From NCBI GenBank assembly GCA_000585075.1, contig JEMY01000038.1:1-64000 (forward strand): a stretch of 64,000 nucleotides of DNA, written 5' to 3'. The notes below the pieces were generated by a model. It was not told the origin of the DNA, ran no database searches, and saw only the letters and a list, made by a program, of their open reading frames with translations. How positions within the stretch are numbered: the first letter of the stretch is position 1; each line of letters opens with the position of its first letter. The position numbers and the translations under genes were made by a program. Of this stretch, positions 36,855-46,074 are shown piece by piece. This stretch comes from Candidatus Accumulibacter regalis. GTDB lineage: Bacteria > Pseudomonadota > Gammaproteobacteria > Burkholderiales > Rhodocyclaceae.

Positions 36855-38573
36855 ATGGCAGCCAATCCGCAACACTCCCCACTCAGTGGTCTCGCCCGTG
36901 CGCTGGTGCAAGCCGGTCGGCTCAAGGAAGTCGAGGCGGAGTCCTTGCTCGCGCAGGCGGCAGCCAACCGGACCTCGCTGATTGAACAGATGGTCAGCGC
37001 CAACAAGGCGACCTTCCTTGACCTGGCCCGTTTTGCCGCCGAGAAATTCGGCTACCCCCTACTCGACCTGTCCGCTTTCGACGACGCGCAAATCCAGAAA
37101 AGCGCAATTGACCGCAAGCTGATCGCCAGCCATCGCGTCGTGCCCCTGCACAAGCGTGGCAACCGCCTGGCAATCGCCATCGCCGATCCGACCAATCTGC
37201 GCGCGCTTGACGAAATTCGCTTCCAGACGGGTTTGGCAGTGGACCCGGTAATCGTCGAGGAAAACAAGCTCGGACCCCTGGTCGCCAAACTCTCCGAAAC
37301 CGTCGAGGAGAGTTTGAAGAGCTTTTCCGGCGAGGACATCAACCTCGAGTTCACCGACGAGCAGACGCAGGAAAGGGCCGATGAGGCCGCGTCAGCTCTT
37401 GAGGTTGACGACGCGCCGGTCGTCCGCTTCATTCAGAAGATGTTGCTTGACGCGATCAACGATGGTGCCTCCGACATCCATTTCGAACCGTATGAGAAGA
37501 ACTATCGCATCCGTTTTCGAACCGACGGCATCTTGCGTGAAGTGGCGGCGCCGCCGCTGGTCATCAAGGACAAGATCGCCTCGCGGATCAAGGTCATCTC
37601 GCGCCTGAACATTGCCGAGAAGCGCGTCCCCCAGGACGGTCGGATGCGGCTGGTGCTGTCCAAGAGTCGATCCATCGACTTCCGGGTCAGCACGCTGCCC
37701 ACCATGTACGGGGAAAAGATCGTCTTGCGGATTCTCGACCCGGCCAGCGCCAGCCTCGGAATCGATGCGCTAGGATATGAACCCGAGCAGAAGGCTCTGT
37801 TGCTCGATGCCATCCACCGTCCCTACGGAATGATCCTGGTCACTGGACCGACCGGTTCGGGAAAAACGGTCTCGCTCTATACCTGCCTCAACATTCTGAA
37901 CAAGGCCGGGGTCAACATCGCCACCGCCGAAGACCCAGCCGAAATACCCCTGCCAGGGATCAATCAGGTCAACGTCGATGACAAAGCCGGGCTCACGTTC
38001 CCGGTGGCGCTCAAGGCCTTTCTTCGGCAAGACCCGGACATCATCATGGTCGGCGAGATCCGCGACATCGAAACCGCCGAAATCGCGATCAAGGCGGCGC
38101 AAACCGGGCACATCGTCTTGTCAACGCTGCATACCAATGATGCGCCGGGAACACTGACCCGCCTGATGAACATGGGCATCCCGACCTTCAATCTGGCCTC
38201 GAGCATTCTGCTGATCACCGCGCAACGCCTGGTACGTCGGCTGTGCACCTGCAAGAAACCGCTCGATACACCGGTCGAGACCCTGCTCAACGCCGGCTTC
38301 CTGGAAAGTGATCTGGATGGAACGTGGACGCTCTACGGTCCGGGCGAGTGCGAACGCTGCAAGAGTAGTGGCTACAAGGGACGTGTTGGTCTCTACGAGG
38401 TGATGCCGGTGACCGAGGCGATTCAGCGCATTGTCATGGCCAACGGCACGGAGCATGACGTCGCCGCCCAGGCCAGGCAAGAAGGAGTGAATGATCTGCG
38501 CCGCTCCGGGCTGCTGAAGGTCAAGCAGGGGCTCACCTCTCTTGACGAGATTCTCGGCAGCACCAACGCTTGA
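36855..38573 (+). CDS. pilB: Type IV pilus assembly ATPase PilB
   Basis: Hexameric cytoplasmic ATPase driving pilus extension, 572 residues. An N-terminal MshEN/GSPII_E domain (about 15-150) precedes the ATPase core. Walker A GPTGSGKT is near 331-338, the Asp and His boxes follow, and the sequence DPDIIMVGEIRD is present. A four-cysteine zinc site is formed by CTC and CERC near 464-500. Ribosome-binding signals are weak. pilC and pilD follow in the classical order; pilin genes are not in this window. Confidence 0.95.
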   Translation: MAANPQHSPLSGLARALVQAGRLKEVEAESLLAQAAANRTSLIEQMVSANKATFLDLARFAAEKFGYPLLDLSAFDDAQIQKSAIDRKLIASHRVVPLHKRGNRLAIAIADPTNLRALDEIRFQTGLAVDPVIVEENKLGPLVAKLSETVEESLKSFSGEDINLEFTDEQTQERADEAASALEVDDAPVVRFIQKMLLDAINDGASDIHFEPYEKNYRIRFRTDGILREVAAPPLVIKDKIASRIKVISRLNIAEKRVPQDGRMRLVLSKSRSIDFRVSTLPTMYGEKIVLRILDPASASLGIDALGYEPEQKALLLDAIHRPYGMILVTGPTGSGKTVSLYTCLNILNKAGVNIATAEDPAEIPLPGINQVNVDDKAGLTFPVALKAFLRQDPDIIMVGEIRDIETAEIAIKAAQTGHIVLSTLHTNDAPGTLTRLMNMGIPTFNLASSILLITAQRLVRRLCTCKKPLDTPVETLLNAGFLESDLDGTWTLYGPGECERCKSSGYKGRVGLYEVMPVTEAIQRIVMANGTEHDVAAQARQEGVNDLRRSGLLKVKQGLTSLDEILGSTNA

Positions 38574-38583
38574 AAACGGGGGA

Positions 38584-39825
38584 ATGATGGCGACCGCAGC
38601 GAAACGCACCAGAAAAGCCGAGCCGGAAGTCAAGGAATACGTATTTCTCTGGGAAGGGAAAAACAAGGCTGGCAAGGTCGTTCGCGGCGAGCAGCGCGCC
38701 AACAGCCAGAACGTCGTGCGCGCCACGCTTCGGCGGCAGGGGATTCTGGTCAGCAAGGTCACCAAGCAGCGCTTCAAGGGTGGACGGCAGATCACCGAGA
38801 AGGACATCACGCTGTTCACGCGGCAGCTGGCGACGATGATGAAATCAGGCGTGCCGCTGCTGCAGACCTTTGAAATCGTCGGGCGCGGGCACGACAACCC
38901 GTCGGTCGGCAAACTGCTCCTGGACATCAAGGCTGACGTCGAAACCGGCAGTTCCCTGTCGCAAGCGTTCCGCAAGCACCCGCTGCAGTTCGACCAGTTG
39001 TACTGCAACCTGGTCGCTGCCGGCGAGCAAGCCGGTATTCTCGAAACGCTCCTCGACCGCCTGGCGAACTACAAGGAGAAAATGCTCGCCATCAAGTCCA
39101 AGATCAAGGCAGCACTGTTCTACCCGGTGGCGATTATCGTCGTCGCTTTCATCATCACCGCGGTGATCATGATTTTCGTCATTCCGGCCTTCAAGGAAGT
39201 CTTCAGGAGCTTCGGTGCCGATCTGCCCACGCCGACACTGGTGGTGATCGCCATATCGGACTTCTTCATCGACTATTGGTGGGCCATTTTCGGCGGTACC
39301 GGTGCCGCCGTCTATGGCTTCTTCTATTCCTGGAAACGTTCGGAAAAAATGCAAATGGCGTTCGACCGCCTGTTTCTCCGCTTGCCGATTTTCGGCGACA
39401 TCATTCGCAAGTCCGTGATCGCCCGCTGGACGCGGACGCTGGCCACCATGTTCGCGGCCGGCGTGCCGCTGGTCGAGTCGCTGGAATCGGTCGGCGGCGC
39501 TGCCGGGAACCACGTTTACAAGGTCGCCACCAGGCAGATCCAGGGTGAGGTCAGCACCGGTACCAGCCTCACTTCGGCAATGCAGAACACCGCGCTTTTC
39601 CCGAACATGGTCAATCAGATGGTGGCCATCGGCGAGGAGTCCGGCGCCCTCGATTCAATGCTCGGCAAGGTTGCCGACTTCTTCGAGGCCGAGGTGGACG
39701 ACGCGGTGGAAGCACTTTCCAGCCTCATGGAGCCGATCATCATGGTCGTTCTCGGCGTACTGATCGGCGGCATGGTGATTGCCATGTACCTGCCGATCTT
39801 CAAACTGGGCGCCGTCGTCGGCTAA
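38584..39825 (+). CDS. pilC: Type IV pilus inner-membrane platform protein PilC
   Basis: Polytopic platform protein of 413 residues with two GspF domains. The first has FTRQLATMMKSGVPLLQTFEIVG, the second ARWTRTLATMFAAGVPLVESLE. Three hydrophobic segments are at about 180-205, 225-250 and 380-405. Two consecutive ATG codons (38584, 38587) directly follow GGGGGA; the second has the better spacing. It interacts with PilB and the pilin assembly machine. Confidence 0.94.
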   Translation: MMATAAKRTRKAEPEVKEYVFLWEGKNKAGKVVRGEQRANSQNVVRATLRRQGILVSKVTKQRFKGGRQITEKDITLFTRQLATMMKSGVPLLQTFEIVGRGHDNPSVGKLLLDIKADVETGSSLSQAFRKHPLQFDQLYCNLVAAGEQAGILETLLDRLANYKEKMLAIKSKIKAALFYPVAIIVVAFIITAVIMIFVIPAFKEVFRSFGADLPTPTLVVIAISDFFIDYWWAIFGGTGAAVYGFFYSWKRSEKMQMAFDRLFLRLPIFGDIIRKSVIARWTRTLATMFAAGVPLVESLESVGGAAGNHVYKVATRQIQGEVSTGTSLTSAMQNTALFPNMVNQMVAIGEESGALDSMLGKVADFFEAEVDDAVEALSSLMEPIIMVVLGVLIGGMVIAMYLPIFKLGAVVG

Positions 39826-39834
39826 CCTGGGATC

Positions 39835-40695
39835 GTGCCCGACCTGTTCCCGGCGGACCTGCCCCCTGCCATGTTCGCGCTGATCTGCGCAGTGCTCGGG
39901 CTGCTGGTTGGCAGCTTTCTCAACGTCGTCATTCACCGCTTGCCGATGATGATGGAACGTGACTGGCGCAACCACTGCGCCGAGCTGTGCGGTCAGGCAC
40001 CACCGCCACACGAACCACTGTCGCTGGCCAGGCCCGGCTCGCGCTGTCCTGCGTGTGGGCACGCGATTACTGCGCTCGAGAACATTCCAGTACTGAGCTG
40101 GCTGTTTCTCCATGGCCGCTGTTCGGCGTGCGCGGCACCGATCTCGCCCCGCTACCCACTGGTTGAAGCGACAAGCGGCCTGTTGTCCGCCCTTGCCGCC
40201 TTCCATTTCGGCTATGGCTGGGCGGCTGCCGCCGCCATGCTGCTGATATGGAGCCTGATCGCGCTGACCTGCATCGACTTCGATAGCCAGCTGTTGCCCG
40301 ATGCGATCACGCTGCCACTGCTCTGGGCGGGCCTGCTGTTCAACCTGTTCGGCACCTTTGCCGACCTGCAGTCGGCGGTGATCGGGGCGGTGTGCGGCTA
40401 TCTTGCCCTGTGGTCGGTGTATTGGGTGTTCAAGCTGACCACCGGTAAGGAGGGCATGGGCTACGGCGACTTCAAGCTGCTCGCCGCTCTCGGTGCCTGG
40501 CTCGGCTGGGAGATGCTGCCACTGACCATCCTGCTCTCGTCGCTGCTTGGCGCAGTGGTCGGCATCGCCTTGATCGCCATAGCCAAGCGCGGGCGCAGCG
40601 TGCCGATTCCCTTCGGCCCCTACCTGGCCGCCGCGGGCTTACTGGCACTGTTCTGGGGCAAGCCACTTACGCGCGCCTACCTGAGTCTGCTGTAG
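39835..40695 (+). CDS. pilD: Prepilin peptidase and N-methyltransferase PilD
   Basis: Inner-membrane aspartic protease of 286 residues that cleaves type IV prepilin leaders and methylates the new N-terminus. The cytoplasmic zinc loop has CPACG and CSACA. Catalytic aspartates are in CIDFDSQLLPD and in the GxGD motif GYGDFKLLAALGAWLGW. Eight hydrophobic segments are visible. GTG is the start, nine bases after pilC. The dephospho-CoA kinase gene often found next is absent here; a short non-coding gap follows. Confidence 0.95.
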   Translation: MPDLFPADLPPAMFALICAVLGLLVGSFLNVVIHRLPMMMERDWRNHCAELCGQAPPPHEPLSLARPGSRCPACGHAITALENIPVLSWLFLHGRCSACAAPISPRYPLVEATSGLLSALAAFHFGYGWAAAAAMLLIWSLIALTCIDFDSQLLPDAITLPLLWAGLLFNLFGTFADLQSAVIGAVCGYLALWSVYWVFKLTTGKEGMGYGDFKLLAALGAWLGWEMLPLTILLSSLLGAVVGIALIAIAKRGRSVPIPFGPYLAAAGLLALFWGKPLTRAYLSLL

Positions 40696-40763
40696 CTTTC
40701 CCGGCCGGAAACAGGGGTCCTTGGCGACGTGCCGGGGACGGGCAAACGACACCTGGGTTCGCG

Positions 40764-40769
40764 TATAAT
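40764..40769 (+). promoter_or_regulatory. TATAAT -10 element upstream of the FmdB-family gene
   Basis: A perfect TATAAT 44 bases before the ATG, just after the pilD operon. No good -35 box is seen at the usual distance. It is the likely promoter of the FmdB-DUF502-aspS run. Confidence 0.4.
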
Positions 40770-40812
40770 CGTGCCCTTTCGGGCGCCAGCCTGCGTCTTT
40801 TGAGGGTTTGTC

Positions 40813-41178
40813 ATGCCGATTTACGCCTATCGCTGCGAAACTTGCGGTTTCACAAAGGATCACCTGCAAAAACTCAGTGACGCGGCCTTGAGCATCTGCC
40901 CCGAATGCGGCCAGGCAACGTATCGAAAACAGGTCACGGCTGCCGGCTTTCAGTTGAAAGGAAGCGGCTGGTACGTGACCGATTTCAAGGGGGGCAACAA
41001 AGCCCCGGCGACGGCCACCAAGGGCTCCGAAAGCAAGGATAGCCCAGCTGCCGGCGGTACGGCGAGTTCATCAAGTGCGGCGAACTCGACAGCTTCGGAG
41101 AAGTCAGGAACTTCGGCGAGTCCGGACACTGCGTCCACCAGCGCGAAGAGCACGCCGGCGGCCAACGGCAAGGAATGA
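40813..41178 (+). CDS. FmdB-family zinc-ribbon protein
   Basis: Protein of 121 residues. The first 45 residues form the FmdB zinc ribbon (MPIYAYRCETCG, then ICPECGQATYRKQ) with four cysteines. The rest is a low-complexity Ser/Ala/Thr/Lys tail, probably disordered. FmdB-type proteins are regulators or of unknown role. The stop overlaps the DUF502 start as ATGA. This pairing before aspS is common in Betaproteobacteria. Confidence 0.88.
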   Translation: MPIYAYRCETCGFTKDHLQKLSDAALSICPECGQATYRKQVTAAGFQLKGSGWYVTDFKGGNKAPATATKGSESKDSPAAGGTASSSSAANSTASEKSGTSASPDTASTSAKSTPAANGKE

Positions 41179-41828
41179 AGCGCTACTTCATTACCGGACT
41201 GCTGATCTGGGTACCGTTGGCCATCACGGCCTGGGTACTGGTGCTGATCGTCGGCACTATGGATCAATCGATGCGCCTGCTGCCGGCGGCGATGCACCCG
41301 CGCACGCTCCTCGGCTTCGACATCCCGGGTGCCGGGGCGATCCTGACCCTGCTGATCATCATGATCACCGGCTTGCTGGCGGCCAATTTCATCGGCCAGC
41401 GGCTGGTGCTGTGGTGGGAACATCTGCTGGCGCGCATTCCGGTCGTCAATTCGATCTACAACAGCGTCAAGCAGGTTTCCGACACCCTCTTCTCGTCGTC
41501 CGGCAACGCTTTTCGCAAGGCGCTGCTGATCGAGTACCCGCGGCGCGGGGCTTGGACGATCGCTTTCCTCACTGGCAAGCCGGGCGCCGATGTGCTCCAC
41601 CATCTCGACGGTGACTACGTCAGTGTCTACGTTCCGACGACACCGAACCCGACCTCGGGTTTCTTCCTGATGCTGCCGAGGAGCGACGTCATTGAACTGG
41701 ATATGAGCGTCGATACGGCGCTGAAGTACGTCATCTCGATGGGCGTTGTGGCGCCGCCGCCCAGAAACGCGGCAGCGTCGAAACGGACCGCCACCGTCAC
41801 GCCGCCCATCGACCCCACCAAAATCTGA
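41175..41828 (+). CDS. DUF502 family membrane protein
   Basis: Protein of 217 residues with two N-terminal membrane helices (about 2-25 and 55-80). They are followed by the conserved PVVNSIYNSVKQVSDTLFS and FLTGKPGADV segments, then YVPTTPNPTSGFF and VIELDMSVDTALKYVISMGVV. The domain pattern is diagnostic of DUF502; its function is unknown. Coupled to the FmdB gene upstream, and aspS follows 21 bases later. Confidence 0.9.
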   Translation: MKRYFITGLLIWVPLAITAWVLVLIVGTMDQSMRLLPAAMHPRTLLGFDIPGAGAILTLLIIMITGLLAANFIGQRLVLWWEHLLARIPVVNSIYNSVKQVSDTLFSSSGNAFRKALLIEYPRRGAWTIAFLTGKPGADVLHHLDGDYVSVYVPTTPNPTSGFFLMLPRSDVIELDMSVDTALKYVISMGVVAPPPRNAAASKRTATVTPPIDPTKI

Positions 41829-41849
41829 TACCAGCCACCCGGAAACAGC

Positions 41850-43652
41850 ATGCGAACTCATTATTGCGGACAAGTCAATTCACAGCTCATCGGCCAGGAG
41901 GTAAGGCTTTGCGGCTGGGCGCATCGGCGGCGGGACCACGGCGGCGTCATCTTCGTCGACCTCCGCGACCGCGAGGGCCTGGCCCAGATCGTCTGCGATC
42001 CCGATCGTCCGGAAATGTTCGCGGCCGCCGAAGCGGTGCGCAGCGAGTTCTGCCTGCGCGTTACAGGCAAGGTCCGTGCCCGCCCCGAAGGTACGGTGAA
42101 CCCCAACATCGCCAGCGGCGAAGTCGAGATTCTCTGTCACGCAATGGAGATCCTCAACGCTTCGGCAACCCCGCCGTTCCAGCTTGACGAGGAGAACCTG
42201 TCGGAGAGCATTCGCCTTCAGCACCGGGTGATCGACCTGCGCCGGCCGCAGATGCAGAAGAGCATGCAGCTGCGCTACCAAACGGCACGCGCCTTCCGCC
42301 GCTTCCTCGACGATGCCGGCTTCATGGACATCGAAACGCCGATGCTCACCAAGAGTACGCCGGAAGGCGCGCGCGACTATCTGGTGCCGTCGCGCGTTCA
42401 TCCGGGGCAGTTCTTCGCCCTGCCGCAGTCGCCACAACTGTTCAAGCAACTGCTGATGGTCGCCGGCTTCGACCGCTACTATCAGATCGTCAAGTGCTTT
42501 CGCGACGAGGACCTGCGCGCCGATCGCCAACCGGAATTCACCCAGGTCGATATCGAGGCTTCGTTCATGGCCGAAGGCGAAATCGTCACGCTCATGGAGG
42601 AGCTGATCCGGGCGGTGTTCCGCGAGGTGATGGCCGTCGAACTGCCCAACCCCTTTCCCCGCCTGAGCTACGGCGAGGCGATGGATCGTTACGGGTCGGA
42701 CAAGCCGGATCTGCGCGTCAATCTCGAACTCGTCGAAGTCGCCGACGTGCTCAAGGACGTTTCCTTCAAGGTCTTTGCCGGCGTCGCGAATAGCCCGGGC
42801 GGCCGCATTGCTGCTTTGCGCGTTCCCGGCGGCGCCACTCTGACGCGTGGCGAGATCGACGCGTACACCCAGTTCGTCGGCATCTATGGTGCTCGCGGCC
42901 TGGCCTACATCAAGGTCAACGATGTTACCCAGCTCAACGAAACCGGCCTGCAATCGCCGATCGTCAAGAACCTGCATGAAGTTGCGCTGAAAGCCATCGT
43001 CGAGCGCACCGGCGCGCAGTCCGGCGATCTGATTTTCTTCGGTGCCGACAAGAGCAAGGTGGTCAATGACGCCCTCGGCGCTCTGCGCGTCAGGATCGGT
43101 CACGAAAAGAACTTCCTCAACGGCAATCCATGGGAACCGGTGTGGATCGTGGACTTCCCGATGTTCGACTTCGACGAAACCGAGCGCCGCTGGACGGCCT
43201 GCCACCACCCCTTCACCAGCCCGAAGGACGGCCACCTGGAGCTGCTGCAGAGTGACCCCGGTCGCTGCCTCGCGAAAGCCTACGACCTGGCACTGAACGG
43301 TTCCGAGCTGGGTGGCGGCTCGGTGCGTATCCACCAGCCCGAGGTACAGGAAAGCGTCTTCAAGGTACTCGGCATCGGCGACGAGGAGGCGCAGCTCAAG
43401 TTCGGCTTCCTGCTCGACGCGCTCAAGTACGGTGCGCCACCGCATGGCGGCCTGGCCTTTGGCCTGGATCGCATCGTCGCCATGATGGCCGGCGCCGAGT
43501 CGATCCGCGACGTGATCGCTTTTCCGAAAACGCAGCGCGCGCAGTGCCTGCTCACCGACGCGCCGAACAGCGTCGACGAGAAGCAGTTGCGAGAGCTGCA
43601 TATCCGCCTGCGCCAGAAAGTCGAAACGCAGGTCGAGGTCGGCAAGGGCTAG
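41850..43652 (+). CDS. aspS: Aspartyl-tRNA synthetase
   Basis: Class II synthetase of 600 residues charging tRNA-Asp. It has an OB-fold anticodon domain (about 1-110, [22 protein letters not shown]), the catalytic core with motif 2 ([20 protein letters not shown]), the bacterial insertion (GAD) domain about 285-420, and motif 3 ([13 protein letters not shown]). The length is normal for the bacterial type. Whether it also misacylates tRNA-Asn cannot be told, since asnS or gatCAB are outside the window. Confidence 0.97.
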   Translation: MRTHYCGQVNSQLIGQEVRLCGWAHRRRDHGGVIFVDLRDREGLAQIVCDPDRPEMFAAAEAVRSEFCLRVTGKVRARPEGTVNPNIASGEVEILCHAMEILNASATPPFQLDEENLSESIRLQHRVIDLRRPQMQKSMQLRYQTARAFRRFLDDAGFMDIETPMLTKSTPEGARDYLVPSRVHPGQFFALPQSPQLFKQLLMVAGFDRYYQIVKCFRDEDLRADRQPEFTQVDIEASFMAEGEIVTLMEELIRAVFREVMAVELPNPFPRLSYGEAMDRYGSDKPDLRVNLELVEVADVLKDVSFKVFAGVANSPGGRIAALRVPGGATLTRGEIDAYTQFVGIYGARGLAYIKVNDVTQLNETGLQSPIVKNLHEVALKAIVERTGAQSGDLIFFGADKSKVVNDALGALRVRIGHEKNFLNGNPWEPVWIVDFPMFDFDETERRWTACHHPFTSPKDGHLELLQSDPGRCLAKAYDLALNGSELGGGSVRIHQPEVQESVFKVLGIGDEEAQLKFGFLLDALKYGAPPHGGLAFGLDRIVAMMAGAESIRDVIAFPKTQRAQCLLTDAPNSVDEKQLRELHIRLRQKVETQVEVGKG

Positions 43653-43657
43653 CAGCC

Positions 43658-44068
43658 GTGCTACGCGCCGCCAGCCATTTTCGCCTGCTGCTGGTCGCGG
43701 CGCTGCTCGCGCTGCTTGGCCTGCTCGGCCCGAGCGGCGCCACGCAGGCACGCGAAAACGCCCCCCTGGCGAGCATCACTCTGGCCGAGTTGCCCGCCGA
43801 AGCGCTGCAAACCTTGCGCCTGATCAAGCAAGGCGGACCATTCCCCTATCCGCACAAGGACGGCAGCAATTTCGGCAATTTCGAAAAGCACCTCCCCTTG
43901 CAGCCACGCGCCTACTATCGTGAATACACGGTGCCGACGCCAGGCAGCCGCGACCGCGGTGCGCGGCGCATCGTTGCCGGAGAGGGACGCGGCGGCGATG
44001 TCGCCACCTCCGGCGAGTATTACTACACCAGCGACCACTACCGCAGCTTCCGCCGCATACGCGAATAG
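43658..44068 (+). CDS. Secreted guanyl-specific ribonuclease, barnase/N1 family
   Basis: Protein of 136 residues with a signal peptide (about 8-30, end near TQA-RE). The RNase fold shows GPFPYPHKDGSNFGNFEKHLP and YREYTVPTPGSRDRGARRIV. Catalytic residues can be matched to barnase as Glu89 (YRE), an Arg at 103-104 and His127 (DHYRSF). Such enzymes cleave RNA after guanine. The cognate inhibitor barstar follows 12 bases downstream and would protect the cytoplasm. The GTG start is chosen as the first codon after the aspS stop giving a full signal peptide. It may be a nutritional or competitor-directed toxin. Confidence 0.88.
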   Translation: MLRAASHFRLLLVAALLALLGLLGPSGATQARENAPLASITLAELPAEALQTLRLIKQGGPFPYPHKDGSNFGNFEKHLPLQPRAYYREYTVPTPGSRDRGARRIVAGEGRGGDVATSGEYYYTSDHYRSFRRIRE

Positions 44069-44080
44069 CCACGACCGACC

Positions 44081-44524
44081 ATGACACAGAAAGACCTGCA
44101 AGCTCTGTTGGAGGATTCACGCCAGGCCGGCATCTACCGTCTTCCGCACGGTGATCGTCGGGCCCTGCGCGACGCTGCCGAAGCCGCCGGTTTCGCTTGT
44201 TTCGAAGCCGATCTCGGCGACTCGGACCAGATCCACGGGGTACTGACGCGGCTCGGCCGCCAGCTCGGCTTCCCCGAATGGTACGGCGGCAACTTCGACG
44301 CGCTGAAGGATTGCCTGAGCGATATCTCGTGGCGCGAAGAGTGCGGTTATCTGCTGATCCTGTCGCGAGCCGAAGCCCTGCAGTTCGCGAACGCGAACGC
44401 TTTTCGGACGCTCAACGAAGTCTTCGCCGCGGCAATCGACGAATGGCGTTCGCAGGGTGTTCCGATGTGGGTTTTCTACGACCTCGAGGCCGACGGGTTG
44501 GCAACACTTCCGACCTTGGAATGA
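44081..44524 (+). CDS. Barstar-family RNase inhibitor
   Basis: Cytoplasmic protein of 147 residues, longer than classical barstar (90) by an N-terminal extension. The inhibitory helix region FPEWYGGNFDALKDCLSDI carries Asp73 and Asp77, equivalent to barstar Asp35 and Asp39, which fill the RNase active site. MWVFYDLEADG lies near the end. It is paired with the preceding secreted RNase gene. The stop overlaps nudB as ATGA. Confidence 0.92.
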   Translation: MTQKDLQALLEDSRQAGIYRLPHGDRRALRDAAEAAGFACFEADLGDSDQIHGVLTRLGRQLGFPEWYGGNFDALKDCLSDISWREECGYLLILSRAEALQFANANAFRTLNEVFAAAIDEWRSQGVPMWVFYDLEADGLATLPTLE

Positions 44525-44976
44525 CCGCCTACAAGCGACCGGTATCGGTCCTGGTTGTGGTCCATACCCCCGACCTGCAGGTGCTGTTGCTTGAGCGTGC
44601 CTCGCATGCGGGCTACTGGCAGTCGGTCACCGGCAGCCAGGAAGCCGGCGAGGCGCTGGCCGACACGGCGCTGCGTGAGCTTGCCGAAGAGACGGGCATC
44701 AGCGCGCCTCCAGGCGACCTGCACGACTGGCAGATGAGCAACCGCTACGAGATTTTTGCCGAGTGGCGACATCGTTACGCGCCGGGAGTCGTGCACAACA
44801 CCGAGCACGTTTTCTCACTGCAGGTAGCGGCCGGGCAAGCGGTCGTCATTGCTCCCGACGAGCACCTCGACTACTGCTGGCTGCCCTGGCACGAGGCCGC
44901 TGAGAAGTGCTTTTCGTGGAGCAACCGCGACGCGCTGCTCATGCTGCCGGAAAGGGTTTCCCTGGCTCAGCGCTGA
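44521..44976 (+). CDS. nudB: Dihydroneopterin triphosphate diphosphatase NudB
   Basis: Nudix hydrolase of 151 residues removing pyrophosphate from dihydroneopterin triphosphate in folate synthesis. The Nudix box runs from Gly38 to Ile60, with EAG and RELAEETGI. MTAYKRPVSVLVVVH and the late WLPWHEAAEKCFSWSNRDA match NudB. Its place downstream of aspS is the usual proteobacterial order, so the RNase-barstar pair looks inserted between them. Confidence 0.93.
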   Translation: MTAYKRPVSVLVVVHTPDLQVLLLERASHAGYWQSVTGSQEAGEALADTALRELAEETGISAPPGDLHDWQMSNRYEIFAEWRHRYAPGVVHNTEHVFSLQVAAGQAVVIAPDEHLDYCWLPWHEAAEKCFSWSNRDALLMLPERVSLAQR

Positions 44977-45151
44977 AGCGCTGCGTCAGGCAGGTCGGGC
45001 AAAAACAACTGCCTCCCGCCTCCGGCGCCAACGAAAGCGGCGCCTTCTCCATGCACCAGCAGCTTGCCAGGCCCGCCGCCGCACCACAGACGAAGGACGT
45101 GCCGCAAGCGGGGCAGGTACTCGCTTGCGGGTTTTCAGGGACCTTCGGCAC
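44939..45151 (-). CDS. Small cysteine-rich CWC family protein
   Basis: Protein of 70 residues matching the Cys_rich_CWC pattern: CPACGTSFVC, then SCWC and finally CFCPTCL. That gives eight or more cysteines arranged like a zinc-binding ribbon. The family is widespread and of unknown function. It is convergent with nudB and overlaps its end by 38 bases. No signal peptide is seen. Confidence 0.8.
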   Translation of the reverse strand: MPKVPENPQASTCPACGTSFVCGAAAGLASCWCMEKAPLSLAPEAGGSCFCPTCLTQRFSAEPGKPFPAA

Positions 45152-45444
45152 GGCGTTCCTCGCTCTCCGGATTCACTCTCATCAGGGGTCTCGCCCTTCG
45201 ACTGGATCGGCCCCCGCGGCTCATGAACCGATTCTGCGCCCTGCCGTCACCTTGTCAAGCATGAATGTAAATGCACTCTGCTCGACGGAGCTTCAGGCAG
45301 AGCGATGCAGGCGAGAAGAAAAACACGAGAAAGGTGTAAGCATCGGCCCGCGTGTGGCGACCAAGCGCTATCAGAGGACATCCGCAGGGCGTCGCCGGCG
45401 CTGATGAGTGCAGCGGAAACGAACGCAAGGAGAGGAAATCAGAG
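45152..45444. other. Intergenic region before the cytochrome cluster
   Basis: No gene is supported. The right end carries AAGGAGAGG as ribosome-binding site of the next gene. A relatively AT-rich stretch (45258-45275, with ATGAATGTAAATGC) may hold the cluster's promoter, but no clear -35/-10 pair is visible. Confidence 0.35.
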
Positions 45445-46026
45445 ATGAATCCGACAGCGAAACCCCTGGCCCTGGCCATCGCACTTGCCGGTGGACTGGC
45501 ACTGCCGATGGCCGCTGCGCACGCGGCCAACCCCCGTAACCCCTGCGCGCCGAAGTCGCGAACCCCCGTTGCAGCGAAGAACCCGTGCGCTGCCGGCAAG
45601 CCGAACGACGCTATTGACCCGAAACTGGTCACCCGCCCGAAGAACTACAGGCCGTACGCGGGCACTGCCGGCGAACTCAAGAAGGAAGGCCAGCGCCTGT
45701 GGTCCGACAGCAGCCTGTCGACCAATGGCATGTCCTGCAACACCTGCCATCAGTCGAATGGCGCTTTCCAGGACACTTTTGCGCAGCCCTATCCGCATGC
45801 GGTCCAGATGGCCAAAGATCGTGTCGGCATGAAGACCACGCACCTCGACGAAATGGTACAAATCTGCATGGTCGCTCCCATGGCTGCACGACCACTGGCC
45901 TGGAGTTCGCGGGAGCTGGCGGCTCTCGGTGCTTACGCGACAGAAATCCAGAAGAACTTCACGCCGGCCAAGGGAAAGACGCACAACCCCTGCGCGGCAA
46001 AAAATCCCTGTGCTGTAAAGAAATAG
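45445..46026 (+). CDS. Exported mono-haem cytochrome c with NPCAAK motifs
   Basis: Protein of 193 residues with a signal peptide ending near AHA-AN. One haem site, CNTCH (residues 98-102), lies in a cytochrome c domain. Met142 and Met146 (CMVAPMAARPL) are candidate sixth ligands. Unusually, short Cys motifs flank the domain: NPCAP and KNPCAAGK at residues 33-51, and NPCAAKNPCAVKK at the extreme C-terminus. These match the repeat unit of the next gene, which starts 48 bases downstream. The function is probably periplasmic electron transfer; the role of the extra cysteines is unknown. Confidence 0.82.
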   Translation: MNPTAKPLALAIALAGGLALPMAAAHAANPRNPCAPKSRTPVAAKNPCAAGKPNDAIDPKLVTRPKNYRPYAGTAGELKKEGQRLWSDSSLSTNGMSCNTCHQSNGAFQDTFAQPYPHAVQMAKDRVGMKTTHLDEMVQICMVAPMAARPLAWSSRELAALGAYATEIQKNFTPAKGKTHNPCAAKNPCAVKK

Positions 46027-46074
46027 CGGATGTTCCGCTAGATTGTGTAAGAAAAACCACCCAAGGAGACGCCA

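Noticed and set aside
41880-43751. Minus-strand open frame of about 620 codons opposite aspS
   Set aside because: Antisense shadow of aspS without any motif or ribosome-binding site.
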